A stretch of 64,000 nucleotides of DNA from Burkholderiaceae bacterium 26. Lineage in GTDB: Bacteria; Pseudomonadota; Gammaproteobacteria; Burkholderiales; Burkholderiaceae. Positions 62,872 through 64,000 of this stretch are shown one piece after another. The notes beneath the pieces are model-generated. The model saw nothing but the letters and a program-made list of their open reading frames with translations. It searched no databases and had not been told where the DNA came from. The position numbers and the translations under genes are program-made. Position 1 is the stretch's first letter, and each line of letters opens with the position of its first letter. The stretch covers positions 1 to 64,000 of the forward strand of contig JYOB01000020.1 of assembly GCA_000955795.1 (NCBI GenBank), written 5' to 3'.

Positions 62872-64000
62872 ATGGATTACGGCGTCCTGCTGTCGAACTA
62901 CGAACGCACCGCGATGCACGGCGAAGGCGTCGCCCGCGCCTCACAGCAGCATCGGCTATATGCCTGCCTGCGTGCAGCCATCCTCAGCGGACAGATCGAG
63001 GAAGGTACGCGCCTGGCGCCCTCGCGCACGCTGGCCGAAGAGCTGGGCATCGCGCGCAACTCGGTGCTCTACGCCTACGAGCAACTCGCCACGGAGGGCT
63101 TCGTGCTGAGCCGACGGCAAGGCACGATGGTAGCGCGCGTCGGCCTGCAGCAGACGCCCGCGCAGGCGCCCGAAGCCCCGGCCCAGCTGTCGCGCCGCGT
63201 GAAAGACCTCGAACGCCCCCGCGGCGGCATGGACGACCTGCTGCCCTTCTTGCCCGGCACGCCAGCACTGGATGAGTTCCCGCTGGCGCAATGGCGCCGC
63301 TGCATGGAACGCGGATGGCGCCGCATCGGTCCCGGCCAGATGGGCTACGGCCCGGTCGAAGGCAATGTTGCCCTGCGCCAGGCCGTGGCGGAATACCTCC
63401 GCGTTTCGCGCGGCGTGCGCTGCGACGCGTCGCAGGTGTTCATCACCGACGGCACGCAGAACAGCCTCGACATGTGCGCCCGTACGCTCGCCGATGCGGG
63501 CGATACCGCGTGGATCGAAAACCCCGGCTACTACGGTGCGCGCGCCGCCTTGCTGGCCGCAGACATGCGATTGGTACCAATCAGCGTCGACGCCGATGGC
63601 CTCGCTCCGCGCGAGGAAGACTGGCGCGACACGCCGCCAAAGCTCATCTACATCACGCCGTCGCACCAATACCCGCTGGGCGCGGTGATGAGTCTGGAGC
63701 GTCGTCTCGCGCTCATCCAGCACGCACGCGCAGCCGGCGCGTGGATCATCGAAGACGATTACGACAGCGAGTTCCGCCACACGGGTGCGCCACTATCCGC
63801 CGTGCAGGGCCTGACGGAGGATGCACCGGTCATCTATCTCGGCACGTTCAGCAAGATGCTGTTCCCCGCGCTGCGCCTGGGCTATATGGTGGTGCCGCCC
63901 GCGCTGGCGCCCGCGCTGAAAAAGACGGCAGGTGCGCTGATGTTGCGCGGGCGCGTAGCCGAGCAGCTCGCCCTGGCCGAGTTCATCGAGGCGGGGCATT
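62872..64000 (+). CDS. MocR/PdxR-type regulator, partial
   Basis: A partial reading frame (376 codons) cut by the window end. A GntR-type winged helix (about 25-90) has LRAAILSGQIEEGTRLAPSR and LAEELGIARNSVLYAYEQLA. A fold type I aminotransferase-like domain follows; the PLP lysine is Lys328 in GTFSKMLFPALRLGYM, with the DNA- and PLP-binding layout of the MocR family. The partner gene on the opposite strand is PNPOx-like, a common pairing for PdxR regulators that control B6 synthesis. TTGGAG precedes ATG 62872. Confidence 0.88.
   Translation, partial: MDYGVLLSNYERTAMHGEGVARASQQHRLYACLRAAILSGQIEEGTRLAPSRTLAEELGIARNSVLYAYEQLATEGFVLSRRQGTMVARVGLQQTPAQAPEAPAQLSRRVKDLERPRGGMDDLLPFLPGTPALDEFPLAQWRRCMERGWRRIGPGQMGYGPVEGNVALRQAVAEYLRVSRGVRCDASQVFITDGTQNSLDMCARTLADAGDTAWIENPGYYGARAALLAADMRLVPISVDADGLAPREEDWRDTPPKLIYITPSHQYPLGAVMSLERRLALIQHARAAGAWIIEDDYDSEFRHTGAPLSAVQGLTEDAPVIYLGTFSKMLFPALRLGYMVVPPALAPALKKTAGALMLRGRVAEQLALAEFIEAGH

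Overview
The window reads as a chromosomal segment of a GC-rich betaproteobacterium of the Burkholderiaceae, most likely Ralstonia or a close relative. The pointers are the Burkholderia-type trimeric porin, a Bug-family binding protein, a high-potential iron-sulfur protein, an Lrp/hpd pair, the gsp order G-H-I-J-K-L-M-N-D-E-F with gspC divergent, and dispersed AAAGAAAG-type hairpin repeats. The genus call is inference from gene content and order, not from a marker gene. Coding density is high. I see no insertion sequence, CRISPR array, rRNA or replication origin.

Layout. 1-70 holds one copy of a dispersed repeat. 71-6232: an MscS-type channel with an MFS exporter, a glutathione S-transferase, and four small uncharacterised genes on the minus strand, two of which are paralogues. 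6508-14163: a secreted protein of unknown function, a cation diffusion facilitator, and an EvgAS/BvgAS-like phosphorelay (response regulator plus 1443-residue hybrid kinase). 14272-19649: a four-gene operon (flavin monooxygenase, short-chain dehydrogenase, alpha/beta hydrolase, predicted metal-dependent hydrolase) with a convergent MerR-type regulator. 19736-23462: two paralogous envelope proteins, an adhesin-E-like protein and a two-haem cytochrome c. 23843-28848: tRNA-Arg(CCG), hisC, HiPIP, an orphan KdpE-like regulator, a Bug-type binding protein and a porin.

29341-38802: a small secreted protein with 12-residue repeats, a PaoABC-like molybdenum aldehyde oxidoreductase, an M20 carboxypeptidase, a DUF1835 protein, and a KefC/KefF-like potassium efflux pair. 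39202-46439: a GNAT protein, a chemoreceptor followed by an APS kinase and a sulfotransferase (a possible sulfation module), a LysM/transglycosylase-like protein overlapping a small secreted protein (a possible effector/immunity pair), and several small unknowns. 46487-49066: Lrp regulator, hpd (tyrosine catabolism) and an EF-hand protein.

49206-61541 is a complete type II secretion locus, with gspC divergent from gspGHIJKLMNDEF. It is followed by a roughly 500-base element made of two imperfect inverted arms, then a divergent pair of a pyridoxamine-phosphate-oxidase-like protein and a MocR/PdxR-type regulator that runs off the window end.

The strongest candidates for undescribed biology are the chemoreceptor/CysC/sulfotransferase unit, the LysM-transglycosylase with its overlapping secreted partner, the 12-residue-repeat secreted protein, the tandem envelope-protein paralogues, and the palindromic intergenic element. 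None can be proved from sequence alone.
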